Positions 40,959 through 42,797 of a stretch of 42,797 nucleotides of DNA are shown here, piece after piece. The stretch is from Candidatus Merdivicinus faecavium (lineage in GTDB: Bacteria; Bacillota; Clostridia; Oscillospirales; Ruminococcaceae). The number at the start of each line of letters is the position of its first letter. Position 1 is the stretch's first letter. The DNA lies in contig DVKD01000050.1 in the NCBI GenBank assembly GCA_018716285.1, positions 1 through 42,797 of the forward strand, in the 5' to 3' direction. The notes under the pieces were generated by a model that worked only from the letters and a program-made list of their open reading frames with translations, was not told the origin of the DNA and searched no databases. A program made the translations under genes and the position numbers.

Positions 40959-41418
40959 ATGATGAATACAGAGCAATACCGGAGCATATCGAGCGTGCTT
41001 CCAATGCCTTTTGTAAGATTGTGCTTTATCATGCGGCGCTGGGTGCTTACAAGAAACTGCAGAAAAGCAGCAGTTTGAAGTGTCCCTTGACTATCTTCGT
41101 GAGTTTGATTTTGAGCCCGTTATTACAACAGACGAGTATTTCGTGAAATACGATGTGCCTACCGCTTTTATCGTTCGCGGAAAAACAGTCATTGTGGAAA
41201 GCGAACAATTAGCAGCCGCGCTTTTGCGGTACTACCTCGGTTACAACGACGAGGAAATCGGCAAGATGTGCGATATTAGCCGAAGCGCAGTCTTCCGCAG
41301 GCGAAAAATTGCCTTGTGCTTAATGCAAAAAGAAATGGATGCGTTAAAAGATGATATTCAAGATTACTTCAAAGCGCAGTTAATGGAAGCCCTACCCAAA
41401 TTTCGCTTTGACAGATGA
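40959..41418 (+). pseudogene. Frameshifted conjugative-element sigma-like helix-turn-helix gene
   Basis: Three frames must be joined to recover one protein. MMNTEQYRSI is in frame 1 from 40959. ERASNAFCKIVLYHAALGAYKK follows in a second frame. VSLDYLREFDFEPVITTDEYFVKYDVPTAFIVRG onwards is in a third. Each change needs one lost base, near 40988 and near 41063. The product resembles the small sigma-70-like regulators of Firmicute conjugative transposons, with a C-terminal helix-turn-helix (NDEEIGKMCDISRSAVFRRRKIAL). The run LAAALLRYYLGYND also looks shortened compared with relatives, as if an in-frame piece were lost. The open piece from GTG 41080 (112 residues) remains but lacks its own ribosome binding site. 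Confidence 0.7.
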
Positions 41419-41434
41419 CAAGTAGCAAAAACGA

Positions 41435-41477
41435 AAAAAGCCGTCAAGGATAAACTTCGCGTCCTTGACGGCTTTTT
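41435..41477. terminator. Terminator after the sigma-like pseudogene
   Basis: AAAAAGCCGTCAAGGA (41435-41450) and TCCTTGACGGCTTTTT (41462-41477) form a perfect 16-bp stem with an 11-base loop; it can act in both directions. Confidence 0.92.
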
Positions 41478-41504
41478 CCCGTCTTTGCCGTTGGGTAGTC
41501 AAGA

Positions 41505-41532
41505 GGGCGCAACCGATAGACCGCTTGCGCCC
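41505..41532. repeat. Short inverted repeat near the IS256 end
   Basis: GGGCGCAA (41505-41512) and TTGCGCCC (41525-41532) pair perfectly across 12 bases. It sits between the sigma-like pseudogene terminator and the IS256 remnant. About 12 bases further on, TAGTGTCAAGTATTTTTCGC (41546-41565) looks like the terminal repeat of the IS256-family element; the other end of that element is missing. Confidence 0.45.
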
Positions 41533-41597
41533 TTAAATCATTAGGTAGTGTCAAGTATTTTTCGCAAAATGGTTTGCAGGGCCTGGCATGAGTGAAG

Positions 41598-42712
41598 TCA
41601 GCCAGCAAAGGAGGCGTCCTCAACAGCGGCCTCCAGGTGCTTCATGTTCATGTACTTCTTGTTTGCCCCACTGGGTGCCAGCCACATGGCGCAGCCGAGC
41701 ACAGACTAGCATAAGGGCAGAGTTGCCGTCCGGGAAACTGCCCACCACACGGGTGCGGCGGCGGATTTCCCGGTTGAGGCGCTCAATTACATTGTTGGTA
41801 CGGATGCGAGTCCCGTGTTCGCTGGGAAAATCGTAGTAAGTAAGTGTTTCCTCTATGCCGTCCTCCACCTTTTTGGCTGCCTCTTTCAGTTTCAGCGAGC
41901 GTAGTTCCTCCACCACAGCTTTTGCTTTTTCTCTGGCGGCTTTCTTACTCTCTTGGGCATGGATCGCTTTAAGCATCTTGGCCACCAGGTTTCCCTTGGA
42001 TCTCGGCGTAACAGAGAACACATTGCGGTAAAAGTGAACAGTGCAGCGCTGGTATTTGGCCTCAGGGAATACTTCACCCACAGCCTCCAGCATACCAAGA
42101 CACTTGTCACCAACGATAAGTTTCACCCCGTCCAAGCCACGGTTGCGGAGCCACTGGAAGAAACTGACCCAGCTAGCCTTATCTTCTTTCATCCCTTCAG
42201 CAGCGCCGAGAACTTCCCGGTATCCGTCCTCATTGACCGCAATTGCTACCAGAATGGCCACATTTTCGAACTCTCCGCCCCAGTTGCGGCGCAGATAGAT
42301 CCCATCCACATAGACATACGGGTACCGCCCACCCTGCAGAGGACGGTTTCTCCAATCCTCGATGTGGACATACGCTTTCTTGTTCAGTTCACTGATGGTG
42401 GAGGGGGAGACTTTGCTACCCCACAGCACCTCCGTAATGTCCTCCACACGCCGAACGGATACCCCTGCCAGATACATCTCGATGAGAGCCTCTTCCACAC
42501 TGCTCTCTCTACGGCGATACCGCTCAATGATGGCAGTTTCAAAAGAAATTCCTTTGAGCTTGGGCACCTTAAGGGTGACATCTCCGGAGGTTGTGGTGAG
42601 GTTACGACTGTAGTGACCGCTGCGGTAGCCCTGGCGCTGTTCACTGCGCTCATACCGGGCAGCTTGAGTCAGTTTATCCGCTTCGGCATCCAGCAGCTCA
42701 TTAAGGGTTGGA
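41598..42712 (-). pseudogene. IS256-family (mutator) transposase remnant, 5'-truncated and frameshifted
   Basis: The reading frame has the mutator-type DDE core. The first Asp is in YVYVDGIYLRRNW, the second in LIVGDKCLGMLE, and the Glu in NNVIERLNREIRRRTRVVGSFPDG. Two defects are visible. The N-terminus stops being transposase-like upstream of LNELLDAEADKLTQ, where another insertion sequence begins at about 42713. Near the 3' end an extra A (T-run at 41662-41664) shifts the frame, so GTQWGKQEVH replaces the expected GTQWGNKKYMNMKHLEAAVEDASFAG, which is found intact in the next frame with a stop at 41598. The copy is therefore dead unless complemented. Confidence 0.85.
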
Positions 42713-42797
42713 TGTATACTAAAAAATAGGACAAGTATGGTAAAATAGGAGACAAGGAAAAAAGAAAGGAAGGAAGAAAATGGCAAACTCAAAAGCA
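42713..42797 (+). mobile_element. Left end of a second insertion sequence, truncated by the window
   Basis: The block begins at the point where the IS256 transposase frame is broken. TGTATACTAAAAAATAGGAC followed by AAGTATGG resembles the terminal repeats of IS3/IS150-type elements (TG start, an A-run, then GGACAAG). A ribosome binding site AAAGGAAGGAAG and an ATG follow. The family call is tentative because only 85 bases are present. Confidence 0.5.
42780..42797 (+). CDS. Start of a probable transposase gene (partial)
   Basis: ATG at 42780 follows AAGGAAGGA at about 6 bases and opens the frame MANSKA before the window ends. Its place just inside an insertion-sequence end suggests the first transposase gene (orfA type). 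Six residues are too few for a family call. Confidence 0.4.

Noticed and set aside
1-42797. tRNA or rRNA genes
   Set aside because: I looked for CCA-ended cloverleaf patterns and rRNA landmarks in the gene-free stretches and saw none.

Overview
The window looks like a chromosomal segment of an anaerobic, endospore-forming Clostridia species, probably from the GC-rich gut groups around Oscillospirales/Ruminococcaceae. The reasons are the oxygen-independent class III ribonucleotide reductase (nrdD-nrdG), the oxygen-labile iron-sulfur L-serine dehydratase (sdaAA/sdaAB), a Na+-pump decarboxylase beta/gamma pair, the sporulation protein YunB, two T-box leaders, a CIRCE operator, and sigma-A type promoters with strong AGGAGG-like ribosome binding sites. 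The species assignment is inference; no rRNA or tRNA gene is present.

Layout. 1-2954 (+): nrdD and nrdG. 2979-10813 (-): a translation-centred block. It holds trpS behind a tryptophan T-box, a TM1266-type small regulator, valS, a REP-associated tyrosine transposase (RAYT) with REP-like palindromes, and the ribosome quality-control factor rqcH behind a second complete T-box, followed by yunB. 10920-20480 (-): central metabolism and stress genes: pfkA, phosphoglucomutase, the Na+-pump decarboxylase beta and gamma subunits without a carboxyltransferase subunit, an FkbM methyltransferase, a sialidase without signal peptide, and htpG behind CIRCE. 20614-27483: a PAP2 phosphatase, a divergent cytidylate-kinase-like gene, an ECF sigma/anti-sigma/two-membrane-protein operon, a flagellin-lysine-N-methylase-like protein and the serine dehydratase operon. 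27702-30191 (+): an XpaC/TelA pair.

30408-40300 (+) is an accessory catabolic locus. A GH127-type beta-L-arabinofuranosidase has its own terminator. It is followed by a one-direction cluster of an AraC regulator, a divergent nucleoside-hydrolase-fold protein, a DUF4832-type putative glycoside hydrolase, a lipoprotein binding protein, two CUT1-type permeases and a second nucleoside hydrolase. The cluster predicts uptake and hydrolysis of a glycoside, perhaps an N-glycoside or a nucleoside-like compound. No ATPase gene is present.

40301-42797 is visibly more AT-rich and decayed. It holds a 53-bp imperfect palindrome, a conjugative-element sigma-like gene broken by two frameshifts, and an IS256-family transposase with a C-terminal frameshift. 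The 5' end of that transposase is cut off by the left end of another insertion sequence, which runs out of the window.

The most unusual observation is the full T-box riboswitch in front of rqcH. Promoter, AGTA/GAA specifier loop, UGGU antiterminator bulge and competing terminator are all visible. Its specifier reads GGT (Gly) in the same register as the trpS T-box, or GTA (Val) one base later. valS lies downstream in the same direction with no leader of its own. This would tie ribosome rescue, and possibly valS, to tRNA charging.
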